64,000 nt of DNA from Rhodoblastus sp. 17X3. Its GTDB lineage: Bacteria; Pseudomonadota; Alphaproteobacteria; Rhizobiales; Beijerinckiaceae. Of this stretch, positions 51,966-60,783 are shown one piece after another. The notes beneath the pieces are model-generated. The model was given only the letters and a program-made list of their open reading frames with translations. It was not told the origin of the DNA and searched no databases. The number at the start of each line of letters is the position of its first letter. Position 1 is the stretch's first letter. Both the position numbers and the translations under genes were made by a program. The stretch is from NCBI RefSeq assembly GCF_030056575.1, contig NZ_JASHHX010000012.1, forward strand, positions 1 through 64,000, read 5' to 3'.

Positions 51966-52502
51966 ATGGGTTTACATGTAAAAAAGGTGGTTCAAGACAC
52001 AGACGGCGTCGCCCTTGTAGAGACGGCGATTGTCCTACCCTTGTTGATCACTCTCGGCTTAGGCGTTTTTGACTTCTCCAATTTCTTTTATCAGCATCAG
52101 GCGGTGACAACGGGCGTGCGCGACGCCGCGCGCTTTCTCGCGCGAAACTCCTGCGCCACCTGGGACCCAAGCGTCGATCCCGCCACGGCGTGCAGCGCGC
52201 AGATTGGCTATGCGCAACAACTCGCAGTCTATGGCTGCATTCCAGGGTTCGATGCGAGTTGCAGCACGTCTATGGCTCGCGCGCCGAATTGGACGACTGG
52301 CAAGGTTTCCGTGAGGTTCGCCTCAATCGCCAATGCGGTCGACAAGACAACGGGCGAGGCGCCCTATGTCGGCGGCAATCCGATCTACACGGTTACGGTC
52401 TCGACCTCTTTCAGTTATAGCCAACTCGGTTTTCTCAACGCGCTGGGTCTGGCTGATCCGACAATCGCTGTCACGCATATCGAACGCGTGATCGGAGGCT
52501 GA
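51966..52502 (+). CDS. TadE-like pseudopilin
   Basis: 178-aa minor pseudopilin. The processing region DTDGVALVETAIVLPLLITL matches TadE (Gly before the cleavage site, Glu five residues in). LGVFDFSNFFYQHQAVTTGV and RDAARFLAR continue the family pattern. The soluble C-terminal part has three Cys that could form disulfides. CpaA should process it. It is 2 nt from the next TadE/G-like gene. Confidence 0.86.
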   Translation: MGLHVKKVVQDTDGVALVETAIVLPLLITLGLGVFDFSNFFYQHQAVTTGVRDAARFLARNSCATWDPSVDPATACSAQIGYAQQLAVYGCIPGFDASCSTSMARAPNWTTGKVSVRFASIANAVDKTTGEAPYVGGNPIYTVTVSTSFSYSQLGFLNALGLADPTIAVTHIERVIGG

Positions 52503-52503
52503 A

Positions 52504-53151
52504 ATGGGCGCGATTTTACGCCGACTGCGCAAAGACGAAGCGGGCGCGACCATGGTCGAGTTCGCGGTCGCTGTCCTGCTGGTTCTGACGCTTATCGGCG
52601 GCGTCATCGATTTTCTGCTCGCCTTCTGGCAATGGAACAGCGCCGTGAAAGCCGCTGAAATCGGCGCCCGTATAGCCGCGGTTTCCAATCCTGTCGCGGC
52701 AGGCATTAACCCCAGCAGCTATACGGTCCCGGTTACGACTACCACGGGCCAGCCGATTAGCGGCAGCGCTTTCGGCGCGATCACCTGCGACGGCGCCGCG
52801 CATACTTGCTCGTCGGGCGGCTACGACGCGACCGCCATGAACTGGATTGTTTACGGGCGTGGCAACGCGTCCTGTGTCACGGCGGCTTCAGTTTACAGTC
52901 TCGGTATGTGCCAGGTGCTCTCGATGCTCAATCCGGCGCTTAGCCCGGCCAATGTTATGATCGAATACAGTTTTACCGGCTTGGGGTATCAGGGCGGCGT
53001 AGCGGCGCCGACCATCACCCTCTGGCTTAAGAACGTGAAATTCCACTTTTTCTTTCTTTCTGGTCTGCTTAGCTTCGCAAACATCACCATGCCGACTGTA
53101 AAATATTCGATTACCGGCGAAGATATTTCGTCGTCTGCGCCCGTCAACTGA
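52504..53151 (+). CDS. TadE/TadF-like pseudopilin
   Basis: 215-aa minor pseudopilin with the same processing signature (DEAGATMVEFAVAVLLVLTL), followed by GGVIDFLLAFWQWNSAVKAA and EIGARIAAVSNPV. The C-terminal domain contains four Cys and a hydrophobic stretch near residue 175. Together with the two preceding genes it gives three TadE/F/G-type proteins, the usual number. It starts 2 nt after the previous stop, implying coupled translation. Confidence 0.84.
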   Translation: MGAILRRLRKDEAGATMVEFAVAVLLVLTLIGGVIDFLLAFWQWNSAVKAAEIGARIAAVSNPVAAGINPSSYTVPVTTTTGQPISGSAFGAITCDGAAHTCSSGGYDATAMNWIVYGRGNASCVTAASVYSLGMCQVLSMLNPALSPANVMIEYSFTGLGYQGGVAAPTITLWLKNVKFHFFFLSGLLSFANITMPTVKYSITGEDISSSAPVN

Positions 53152-53170
53152 ACCAACCTAACGAGACGGA

Positions 53171-54343
53171 ATGATCGCCTACCTAATTCATCCAGAGACG
53201 GTCAATCAACGAGTCGTCCTGCTTTGCAGTTTTCTTGAGAAACTCGGCTATGAGTTGACCCGTCTGCCCTCACTCGAAGCTGCGGCGGCGGAGCCATCGC
53301 TCCAGAAGGGTGGCGATAATATCGTGGTTGTGCCGACGACGCCCGAATGGCGTCCCGAGGCGAATAATGTCGTCGAACTTGCCAGGGCCCTCGAGGGACG
53401 GGCCTTCGTCATTTACATTTGCGACGAAATCCGGCCGGAGGATTACAAGGCGCTGCTTCGAACGGGAGCAGGAGAATGCGTTGACTGGGCCAATGCGCCG
53501 AAGGAAATCAGCGGGATAAACTTGCGTCTGCGGGGTGCGGCCTCGCCCATGTTGCCCTTCGTCGAATCGGATGTCTCGAAAAATCTGATCGTGGGTATGG
53601 TTCCTGCTTGCGGCGGCGCCGGCAATACGACGGTCGCTCTGGAAGCTGGCGTTTATTTCGCAAAGCTGAAAGGTAAGGACGCGCGGCGGTCCGGCGTCGT
53701 CGAGCTCGACTTCAATCACGCTACAATATGCGACTATGTCGATCTCGCGCCGCGCCTCGACATTATGGAATTAGCTCGGAACCCACGGCGGCTCGATGAT
53801 TACATGCTCGACATTTTCCGGTCGAATCATTCCTCTGGCCTGGATTTGTTTTCGGCGGCCGAGGCGCCCGCCGATTGCGCCTCAATTGACGGCGCCGCGG
53901 TGTTCGCGCTGCTGAACAAGCTGCATGATCGCTACCAAATTCTACTTCTCGATTTTCCCGATTACAGGCCGTCCTGGGGCGACGACGCCCTGCGTAATTG
54001 TGACTTCGTCTTTGTCACGGCCCGACGCTCGGTGCCTGCTCTCAAACAGGCCGCGCGCGAGTTGAAGCGATTGCGAAATTTGGGCTTTGCGCAGGAGCGT
54101 GTCGCCGCGGTCGTGACACATTGCCAGGCAGGACTTTTTGGCCGCATAACGAGCAAACTCGACATTGAGACCGCCTTGCCCGGATATCGCGTGTTTTATA
54201 TTCGCGACGACAGCGCTTTCGCTACGGAATCCGTCAACAGCGGGATATCGATGGTGGATGCGCGCGCCAGTCGCGGAATCTGCCGGGATATCCAGGCGGT
54301 GGCGACGTTCATCCGAACGTTGGCGCCAAGGGAGGTCGCTTGA
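53171..54343 (+). CDS. cpaE: CpaE/TadZ-like pilus localisation ATPase homologue
   Basis: 390-aa protein with a receiver-like N-terminal half (to ~130) and a ParA/MinD-like ATPase half. The P-loop reads VPACGGAGNTTVALE: the Walker A Lys is replaced by Asn. CpaE/TadZ proteins commonly have atypical P-loops, so this may be normal for the family, though ATP hydrolysis is doubtful. The later motifs VVELDFNHATICDYVDLAPR and ILLLDFPDY are conserved. CpaE places the pilus machine at its cellular site. It lies 20 nt after the TadE/F-like gene. Confidence 0.86.
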   Translation: MIAYLIHPETVNQRVVLLCSFLEKLGYELTRLPSLEAAAAEPSLQKGGDNIVVVPTTPEWRPEANNVVELARALEGRAFVIYICDEIRPEDYKALLRTGAGECVDWANAPKEISGINLRLRGAASPMLPFVESDVSKNLIVGMVPACGGAGNTTVALEAGVYFAKLKGKDARRSGVVELDFNHATICDYVDLAPRLDIMELARNPRRLDDYMLDIFRSNHSSGLDLFSAAEAPADCASIDGAAVFALLNKLHDRYQILLLDFPDYRPSWGDDALRNCDFVFVTARRSVPALKQAARELKRLRNLGFAQERVAAVVTHCQAGLFGRITSKLDIETALPGYRVFYIRDDSAFATESVNSGISMVDARASRGICRDIQAVATFIRTLAPREVA

Positions 54344-54463
54344 AAATTCGCCGAGGCTAACGTCCCAGTTCAAATTCGTACGTTGCACGTTTTGTGCTGG
54401 GTGGCGGCCAGGCCCGTAGTTATCCCATTTTGGCGCAGCGCCCAGGCTTTGCAGGAGCAGTCA

Positions 54464-55864
54464 ATGTCGAACAGGTTCGTCTTTCCCTCGTTCCGCGCCG
54501 AGCCGGCGAAATCCGCGCCCGAACCCGCGTCTCCGCCCCAGGTCGAGGCGCTTGTGCCGATCGTCGAGACGCCGGATTCGAATGCCGGCGAAAGACCAGC
54601 GCTGCTGGAACAAAAAGTCCGGTTGCACGGAAAAATCATCGACGAATTCAATCTCGCGTTCATCGACAAAATGTCGCGCGAGGAATTGGTTCGCAATATC
54701 AGCAATTACGTCAGTGACTTCGTCGTCGCGGAGCGGATCGTTCTGAATCAAAAAGAGTTGGCGGAGTTCACTGAGGAAATCATCGACGAGATGAAGGGCC
54801 TCGGTCCGCTGGAACCGCTGCTCAAGGACAATACCGTCTCAGACATCCTCGTTAATACGCACAAGTTGGTCTATGTCGAACGTTTCGGCCAACTCGAAGA
54901 AACGAATGTGCGCTTCAAGGACGAAGCGCATCTGTTGCGGATCATCGCGAAGATCGTCGCTGCAGTAGGTCGTCGCGTCGATGAATCGTCGCCGACAGTG
55001 GACGCGCGGCTTGCCGACGGCTCCCGCGTCAACGTGGTCGTTCGCCCGATCGCGGTCGACGGTCCGTTGATGTCGATCCGTAAGTTTTCCAAGCGGCCGT
55101 ATTCGATGGAGCGGCTCCTCGAGATCGGCAGCATCAAGCCGCAGATCGTGGATTTGCTCACCGCCGCGGTGCGCGGACGAATCTCAGTCGTGGTTTCCGG
55201 CGGCACCGGCAGCGGCAAGACGACGATGCTTAACGCTCTTTCGGCCTGCATATCGCCGAAAGAGCGCCTCATCACCATTGAGGATTCCGCCGAGTTGCAA
55301 TTGCAGCAGCCGCATGTTGGACGCATGGAGACGCGTCCCCCAAATGCGGAGGGCAAAGGCGAGATCCGGCAACGTGAACTGGTCAAAAACGCGCTGCGCA
55401 TGCGTCCGGATCGGATCATCATCGGCGAGTGCCGTGGCGAAGAAGCCTTCGACATGTTGCAGGCGATGAATACAGGTCACGAGGGTTCGATGACCACGAT
55501 TCACGCCAATACGCCGCGCGATGCGATCCGCCGCCTGGAACAAATGGTGGGCATGTCGAGTGTTGCGATGTCTCAACAAAGCATCAGGCAGCAGCTTGCC
55601 ACGGCCATTCAGGTCGTCATCCAACTTCAGCGTCTGAGTGATGGAAAGCGGCGCCTTGTCAGCGTGTCGGAGATCACAGGCATGGAGGGAGATGTCGTGC
55701 AGATGCAGGAAATCTTCAGATTCGTGCGCGAAGGCGTAGCCCCAGACGGCAGCGTGATTGGCTCGTTCCGGGCGACAGGAATCCGTCCCGCTTTCCTCGC
55801 GCAACTGAAGCCCATGGGTTTCGACCTGCCAGCCTCTCATTTCGATTCGACGCGTCCATTGTAA
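54464..55864 (+). CDS. cpaF: Pilus assembly ATPase CpaF (TadA)
   Basis: Hexameric secretion ATPase that powers pilus extension and probably retraction. The 466-aa product has an N-terminal helical domain and the core: Walker A VVSGGTGSGKTTMLNALSAC, the Asp box (ITIEDSAELQLQQPHVGRME), Walker B (RIIIGECRGEEAFDMLQAMN) and the His box (GSMTTIHANTPRDAIRRLEQ). The ATG at 54464 follows GGAGCAG; the upstream open frame lacks domain character. Confidence 0.95.
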   Translation: MSNRFVFPSFRAEPAKSAPEPASPPQVEALVPIVETPDSNAGERPALLEQKVRLHGKIIDEFNLAFIDKMSREELVRNISNYVSDFVVAERIVLNQKELAEFTEEIIDEMKGLGPLEPLLKDNTVSDILVNTHKLVYVERFGQLEETNVRFKDEAHLLRIIAKIVAAVGRRVDESSPTVDARLADGSRVNVVVRPIAVDGPLMSIRKFSKRPYSMERLLEIGSIKPQIVDLLTAAVRGRISVVVSGGTGSGKTTMLNALSACISPKERLITIEDSAELQLQQPHVGRMETRPPNAEGKGEIRQRELVKNALRMRPDRIIIGECRGEEAFDMLQAMNTGHEGSMTTIHANTPRDAIRRLEQMVGMSSVAMSQQSIRQQLATAIQVVIQLQRLSDGKRRLVSVSEITGMEGDVVQMQEIFRFVREGVAPDGSVIGSFRATGIRPAFLAQLKPMGFDLPASHFDSTRPL

Positions 55865-55875
55865 GGATTTTCGGC

Positions 55876-56829
55876 ATGAGCGAAAACGCGTTCGTCTATC
55901 TTCTTCTTTTCCTTTCGGTGACGCTCCTTGTCTTGGGCCTTTACCAATATTATGCCAAGGATCGGGTCAATCAGAAAAAGGTCAATCATCGCCTTTCATT
56001 GATCGACCAGATTGCCGACCGAAACGAAGTTCTGAAAATCCTTCAGCAGGAGCGCGGGCTCGGAGGGACTTGGTCGCCGCACGAACTTTTGGGCCTTCAG
56101 GATCTCATTGTTCAATCCGGCGTTCGCTTGCAGAATACGCAATTCGTGGTTTCCATGGCGGCATTGTCCTGCGGCGTCACAGTCGTTCTGGCCATCCTAT
56201 TTGGCTTTCAAATTTTTACCCTGCCGCTCAGCCTAGTCATTACGGTCGTCATTTTGCTTGCCTGGTTGACCTATTTGCGTAGGCGCCGGATCGCCCGGTT
56301 TAGCGAGCAATTGCCGGACTGCCTTGATACGATCGTCCGAAGTTTGCGCGCGGGCCATCCTGTGCCTGTCGCATTGTCGCTCGTCGGCCGTGAAATGCCG
56401 GATCCCGCCGGCACCGAGTTCGGCGTCGCCAGCGATGAGGTAACCTTCGGCCTCTCCATCCCCAACGCCATGGAGAACCTCGCTTCTCGAGCGGGAGCGC
56501 CCGATTTACTCTATCTGGTGACGTCGATTTCGGTTCAGTCGGAGTCGGGAGGCAATCTTAGCGAAGTGCTGAGCCGCCTGTCCAAATTGATCCGCGAGCG
56601 GTTTCGGATGCGGCGTAAAGTGAAATCGCTGACGTCGGAAGGCCGCGCTTCGGCTGTGATCCTGACAATTCTTCCGATGGCGCTGTTTCTGCTCATCAAC
56701 GTGATTTCACCCAAATATTATGGCGACGTTTGGAACGAACCAGGCTTCCGCAAGGCCGCCATTGTGTCGGGCGTCCTGTTGGCCATTGGCAATTACATCA
56801 TGCGGCGAATGGTCAATTTCAAATTTTGA
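55876..56829 (+). CDS. tadB: Inner-membrane pilus platform protein TadB (CpaG)
   Basis: Platform protein, 317 aa, of the GspF/TadB family. Membrane helices occur near 5-22, ~90-135 and two at the C-terminus. The cytoplasmic GspF domain carries RFSEQLPDCLDTIVRSLRAG and SVQSESGGNLSEVLSRLSKL, which are family hallmarks. It lies 11 nt after cpaF and 9 nt before tadC. Confidence 0.92.
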   Translation: MSENAFVYLLLFLSVTLLVLGLYQYYAKDRVNQKKVNHRLSLIDQIADRNEVLKILQQERGLGGTWSPHELLGLQDLIVQSGVRLQNTQFVVSMAALSCGVTVVLAILFGFQIFTLPLSLVITVVILLAWLTYLRRRRIARFSEQLPDCLDTIVRSLRAGHPVPVALSLVGREMPDPAGTEFGVASDEVTFGLSIPNAMENLASRAGAPDLLYLVTSISVQSESGGNLSEVLSRLSKLIRERFRMRRKVKSLTSEGRASAVILTILPMALFLLINVISPKYYGDVWNEPGFRKAAIVSGVLLAIGNYIMRRMVNFKF

Positions 56830-56838
56830 GGCGGTGTC

Positions 56839-57789
56839 ATGCCCGATGACCTTCAAATCTGGTTGATGCTCGGCAGCGCCTTCCTGGCTGCAGCGACGGT
56901 GGCTGCGCTCGCCGGAAACGCCATCCTCACGCGTCGGCGTTTGCGCGCCCGACTCGCCGACACTACGTTGGGCGATGGCGACGCCGGAATGATCGGAGGT
57001 GGCGTTTTTCGCGAATGGAAGTCCAAACTTTCGTCGGTCGAGGACCGGTTTGTCGGATTCGACGACGCTGATCTTCGTTCCAAGGCGCGCATGGAGATTG
57101 TCCGCGCCGGTTTTTTTTCACCGGACGCGGCGAAGGCCTTCATCATAATACGCGCCGCACTGGCGATCTTGCTGCCGATCGTGGGTGCGGTCCTCATTGC
57201 GCCTTTAATTGGGAATATGACCGCCGGAAAACAATTTTTCCTCGCCTTATTCATGGCGTTTTTGGGTTATTTCGGTCCGGACTCTTATATCAAGCGACGT
57301 CAAAGGCTGTTGGTCGAAGAATATCGAAATGTGTTTCCGGATTTTCTGGATCTATTGGTCGTATGCATGGACGCGGGTTCCAGCTTGAATGCGGCTCTGG
57401 AGCGTGTTGGCCGCGACATCGCCTTCCAATCAAAGGCGCTTGCCACAAATGTCCAGCTCCTGGTCAGCGAGATGCGGTCTGGCCGTTCTCTTGTGGACGC
57501 GTTGGACTCATTCTCTCTCCGTCTCGGCCTCGACGAGGCGGCTTCGCTCAGCACGCTTATCAAGCAGTCAGCTGAGCTTGGTTCCGACATCGGCGACGCA
57601 TTGCGAACCTATTCGGATGAAATGCGTGAAAAGCGGCTTTCGCGCGCGGAAGAGAGGGCAAATGCGCTGCCGGTGAAAATGGTGGTGCCGATGGGCTTTT
57701 TCATTTTTCCCGTCATTTTGATCACGGTTCTAACCCCGGTGATCATCAAAATCGCCGCGGCCCTCTACGTGTTACGGCATGGACATTGA
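56839..57789 (+). CDS. tadC: Inner-membrane pilus platform protein TadC (CpaH)
   Basis: Second platform protein, 316 aa. The GspF-like domain reads EEYRNVFPDFLDLLVVCMDA and then SLSTLIKQSAELGSDIGDAL, and the C-terminal helix (PMGFFIFPVILITVLTPVII) is typical of TadC. It presumably pairs with TadB around the CpaF hexamer. It is the last recognisable Tad machine gene before the SH3-like protein. Confidence 0.92.
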   Translation: MPDDLQIWLMLGSAFLAAATVAALAGNAILTRRRLRARLADTTLGDGDAGMIGGGVFREWKSKLSSVEDRFVGFDDADLRSKARMEIVRAGFFSPDAAKAFIIIRAALAILLPIVGAVLIAPLIGNMTAGKQFFLALFMAFLGYFGPDSYIKRRQRLLVEEYRNVFPDFLDLLVVCMDAGSSLNAALERVGRDIAFQSKALATNVQLLVSEMRSGRSLVDALDSFSLRLGLDEAASLSTLIKQSAELGSDIGDALRTYSDEMREKRLSRAEERANALPVKMVVPMGFFIFPVILITVLTPVIIKIAAALYVLRHGH

Positions 57790-57839
57790 CATGTCGGCAG
57801 ACGAGGACGCGAGGAAGTTAATGGGCTTGTCTCGATCCA

Positions 57840-58898
57840 TTGGGGGATGAACTGAGAGACAATGCGCGAAATGCAAAGAAAAAAAAGGATCTACGCGACG
57901 CACTGACAGGCGCGGCAGCCTTGCTTACACCGGCCCTGATGTTTCTGGCGTTATATATTGGCGCCACGCGGAAGCCGAATATTTCACCCGACAGGTCCCA
58001 CGAATTCGCGTCCGCAGTTGCGAGCCCTCAATCGAGTTCGCCAACTCCCGCAAAGCCAGCGATTGAACTTTCTGCGAGGGGAGGGGCGGCGGCGGTCGAA
58101 GCAATCAACCCGCAAGCCGACCTCCGGCCTGGTTGCGCCCCTGCTGATCCGGCGCTCGGATTGGCGATCGTCAATCGCGAAGACGTTGCTGTCTTCGCCA
58201 ATCCGGGCCGGATTCCCGTGGAAACCTGGGATAAAAAACCGTTATTGCTTGATCCTCGATATGAATTCCACATCCTCGAACAAGCGGGCGACTGGGTTCG
58301 TGTCCGAATCCAACCGCCGGCTTGGCCGCCCAACGGTGTCGAACGCAGCGGCTGGATCGAACGCAAATTCATTCAACAGGTTTCAACTCTGGATGAGAAG
58401 CGCTGCCTGTTCGTCGATGTGAGTGGCTGGTCCGTAACGACGCAATTGGTCAAGGATTCGATTCACGAGGTTGCCCTGAGGATTCTGCGGGAAGACCATC
58501 GATGTGCACGCCTAAGCCGTGGCGGCTACATCGGCCAAGGGCAGAGGTTTTTCCTGACCTGCTATCCTAACGACGGTGGCCGACCTTACCATTATTGGTT
58601 CTCGATTGCGGACGATCTCACGAAGCGAAATTTCATGACTCCCGCGCTAATGAGCCCCAAGATTGCGGAGGAGCGCTGCAACACGGCGCTCCGAAAAGCA
58701 ATTGCGCGTCGTGCGAAAATTGCCGGAGGCCCAGCTGACGTTCTGAACATTGCTTCGAGGAAAGTCGCGACCCGCAACGGCGTTCATTATGTCACGTTGA
58801 ATTTCACAACCATTGGCCCGAACCGAGGTCCAGAAGACGCCTATTGCCTCGCGCCACCGAGCGGCGACATGGAGGTCACTCTGAATGAACAGAATTAA
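57840..58898 (+). CDS. Membrane-anchored protein with SH3-like domain
   Basis: 352-aa protein: a Lys-rich N-terminus, one membrane segment (AAALLTPALMFLALYIGAT), a Ser/Pro linker and an SH3b-like domain (about 110-180: LAIVNREDVAVFANPGRIPV, VRIQPPAWPPNGVERSGWIE). A soluble Cys-containing domain follows. The TTG start has no clear ribosome-binding site. An ATG at 57821 preceded by GAGGAAG would join this frame if the G5 run at 57842-57846 had one G fewer, so the true start may be there. It follows tadC by 50 nt; a pilus role is only positional. Confidence 0.65.
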   Translation: MGDELRDNARNAKKKKDLRDALTGAAALLTPALMFLALYIGATRKPNISPDRSHEFASAVASPQSSSPTPAKPAIELSARGGAAAVEAINPQADLRPGCAPADPALGLAIVNREDVAVFANPGRIPVETWDKKPLLLDPRYEFHILEQAGDWVRVRIQPPAWPPNGVERSGWIERKFIQQVSTLDEKRCLFVDVSGWSVTTQLVKDSIHEVALRILREDHRCARLSRGGYIGQGQRFFLTCYPNDGGRPYHYWFSIADDLTKRNFMTPALMSPKIAEERCNTALRKAIARRAKIAGGPADVLNIASRKVATRNGVHYVTLNFTTIGPNRGPEDAYCLAPPSGDMEVTLNEQN

Positions 58899-58968
58899 AT
58901 CGACGCCATTCTGGCTCTCGTTGTCTGTGGCAGTTTGAGTCTGTCGACAATTGATACTCTGCTTGAGG

Positions 58969-59410
58969 CCGGCTGGGACATGGCATTCCCGATCCGCAGG
59001 GCGACTTCATCAAGATCGGCGACGCGCGAAACGCCAAGCTCGGCAAACTCCTGGACGCCGGCGTCGCCAAATTCACTTACACCTATGATTTTGGCGACGA
59101 CTGGCGCCACACGATCCTCGTCGAGGCCGTCGGTCCGGCAGACCCGGCGCTCGACTATCCGTGCTTTATCGACGGCGCCAACCGCGCGCCGCCCGAAGAT
59201 GTTGGCGGCGAACCAGGCTTCGACCACTTCCTCGGTGTCATGGCCGATCCCAACCACCCCGAACACGCCGAAGCATGCGAGTGGAATGGCGACGTCTTCA
59301 ATCCGAATGACATCTCGGAAGGCGAGATCATTGTCCGCGTGGGCAAACTCGCTAAGCGCCGAGCCCTTGGGAAGGCCGCTTACGCCAGATCAAAAGGCAA
59401 GGTCAGCTAA
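58969..59410 (+). pseudogene. 5'-truncated pRiA4b ORF-3-like gene
   Basis: An open frame without a start codon encodes most of a plasmid pRiA4b ORF-3-like domain: GHGIPDPQGDFIKIGDARNA, KFTYTYDFGDDWRHTILVEA, CFIDGANRAPPEDVGGEPGF, then a short Lys/Arg-rich tail and stop at 59408-59410. The first ~55 residues of the family (the MRRIEVP region) are missing. Such genes are typical of plasmids and mobile regions. A terminator follows directly. A short product from an internal ATG at 59242 is possible but would lack most of the domain. Confidence 0.75.
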
Positions 59411-59438
59411 AAAAGCGACCGGACGCTTACGCTTTTTT
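59409..59438 (+). terminator. Intrinsic terminator after the pRiA4b-like remnant
   Basis: AAAAAAGCG (59409-59417) pairs with CGCTTTTTT (59430-59438) around a 12-nt loop, giving a U-run on the plus strand and also on the minus strand. It starts at the stop codon. Confidence 0.8.
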
Positions 59439-59616
59439 GGTTAGGACATATAGTTAGGTCGATCCCAAAACCCCACGCGACTCGAATGAGGTTTCGGACG
59501 GGCAGCGCGAAATCCGGCCCCCTCACTTGGACGCCTGAACGTCGATCTCGTCGATGCGCGTCCTACGTCCGAATGCTTATCTGCTATGGCGCAAACGACC
59601 ATTCGTTGTTTCTACG

Positions 59617-60525
59617 TCAAGGCCACGGATGCTGCGGACGGAGGAAGTCAACGAAGGCGCGCAGCGGGGCCGGCATATGGCGACGGCCTGGATAGTAGAG
59701 GAACGGTCCTGAGAAACGTTGCCACCAAGGTTTGAGAACGGGCTCCAATGCGCCGTTATCGAGATAAGGACGCAGCCAATCCTCGAACAGATGAACTACG
59801 CCGCCGCCGGCGACCGCCATATCGACAGCAAGGGAGGTCGCGGCCCCTATTCGGAAGATCAGCGGACCGGTCGGATCCACCTTCACGACCTCCCCGTCGC
59901 GTTCGAACTCCCAGATGGGCGTCGCGCCACTTGCGAACCGACCTCGCAAGCATGCGTGGTCGAGCAACTCGCGCGGATGATCGGGACGCCCGCGCTGCGC
60001 GAGATAGGCCGGAGACGCGGCGGTTGCGAAGCGCTGCTCGCGCGGGCCGATGGGAATTGCGACCATGTCCTGCTCAAGCCGCTCTTCATAGCGAATCCCT
60101 GCGTCGCAACCGGCCGCCAGCATGTCGACCAGGTCATCGTCGGCGATCACTTCAAGGCGGATGTCGGGGTAGGCGGCGAGGAAGGGTGGAACGATGTGGG
60201 GCAGGATGAGGCGCGTCGTAACGACCGGCACGTTCAGTCTGAGCGTGCCTGCCGGTCTATCGCGAAAGCCATTGACGACGTCGAGCGCCGCCTCGACCTC
60301 TCCCAGGGCCGGGCCGAGCCGGTCAAGCAGACGGGCGCCGGCTTCCGTTGTCGCGACGCTGCGCGTGGTGCGGTTGAGCAGACGGACGCCAAGCCTGTTT
60401 TCGAGCCTGCGCACGGCTTCGCTGAGGCTGGATGCGCTGCTGCCGCTCGCCCGCGCCGCGTCGCGAAATCCGCCCGTACGCGCCACCGTCACGAAAGCCG
60501 TCAGATCACCAAGGTCCGCCGCCAT
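59617..60525 (-). CDS. LysR-family transcriptional regulator (CrgA-like)
   Basis: 302-aa regulator. The helix-turn-helix is FVTVARTGGFRDAARASGSS followed by SSLSEAVRRLENRLGVRLLN. The effector domain (TLRLNVPVVTTRLILPHIVP, GCDAGIRYEERLEQDMVAIP) is of the CrgA/DsdC-like subgroup that often controls an adjacent oxidoreductase gene. Here that neighbour is the decayed short-chain dehydrogenase at 60622, divergent with about 95 nt between starts, so the original target may be lost. It could now act on the BenE-type gene just beyond. Confidence 0.88.
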   Translation of the reverse strand: MAADLGDLTAFVTVARTGGFRDAARASGSSASSLSEAVRRLENRLGVRLLNRTTRSVATTEAGARLLDRLGPALGEVEAALDVVNGFRDRPAGTLRLNVPVVTTRLILPHIVPPFLAAYPDIRLEVIADDDLVDMLAAGCDAGIRYEERLEQDMVAIPIGPREQRFATAASPAYLAQRGRPDHPRELLDHACLRGRFASGATPIWEFERDGEVVKVDPTGPLIFRIGAATSLAVDMAVAGGGVVHLFEDWLRPYLDNGALEPVLKPWWQRFSGPFLYYPGRRHMPAPLRAFVDFLRPQHPWP

Positions 60526-60621
60526 TATTCGCTTTTCCGAACAGCCTGTTCTGATAATTTACTATTATCGTACATTCAGATTTTGTCTACATACAGTGCC
60601 GACCAGTGGCGAGGAGGCGGC

Positions 60622-60783
60622 ATGATCGATGTCGCTTTTATCACAGGCGCCGCTTCAGGCATCTGGAAAGCAGCCACGCTTGCGCGCCCCGCGACGCCGG
60701 CGTGCGGCCTTCCCGGGACGCCGGCAAAATCCCCGTCTGAACGCGACGCCAGCGAACTCTGCGTACACTCGAAACGATCATGA
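60622..60783 (+). pseudogene. 5' fragment of a short-chain dehydrogenase/reductase
   Basis: A good ribosome-binding site (GAGGAGGCGG) and ATG lead into MIDVAFITGAASGIWKAATL, the start of an SDR Rossmann fold (TGxxxGIG; the last Gly is Trp here). After ~20 codons the sequence loses SDR character and ends at 60783, overlapping the BenE-type start by 4 nt. An intact SDR would be about 250 aa. A deletion seems to have fused the SDR start to the transporter gene. The leftover reading frame may now serve only to couple translation. Confidence 0.7.
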
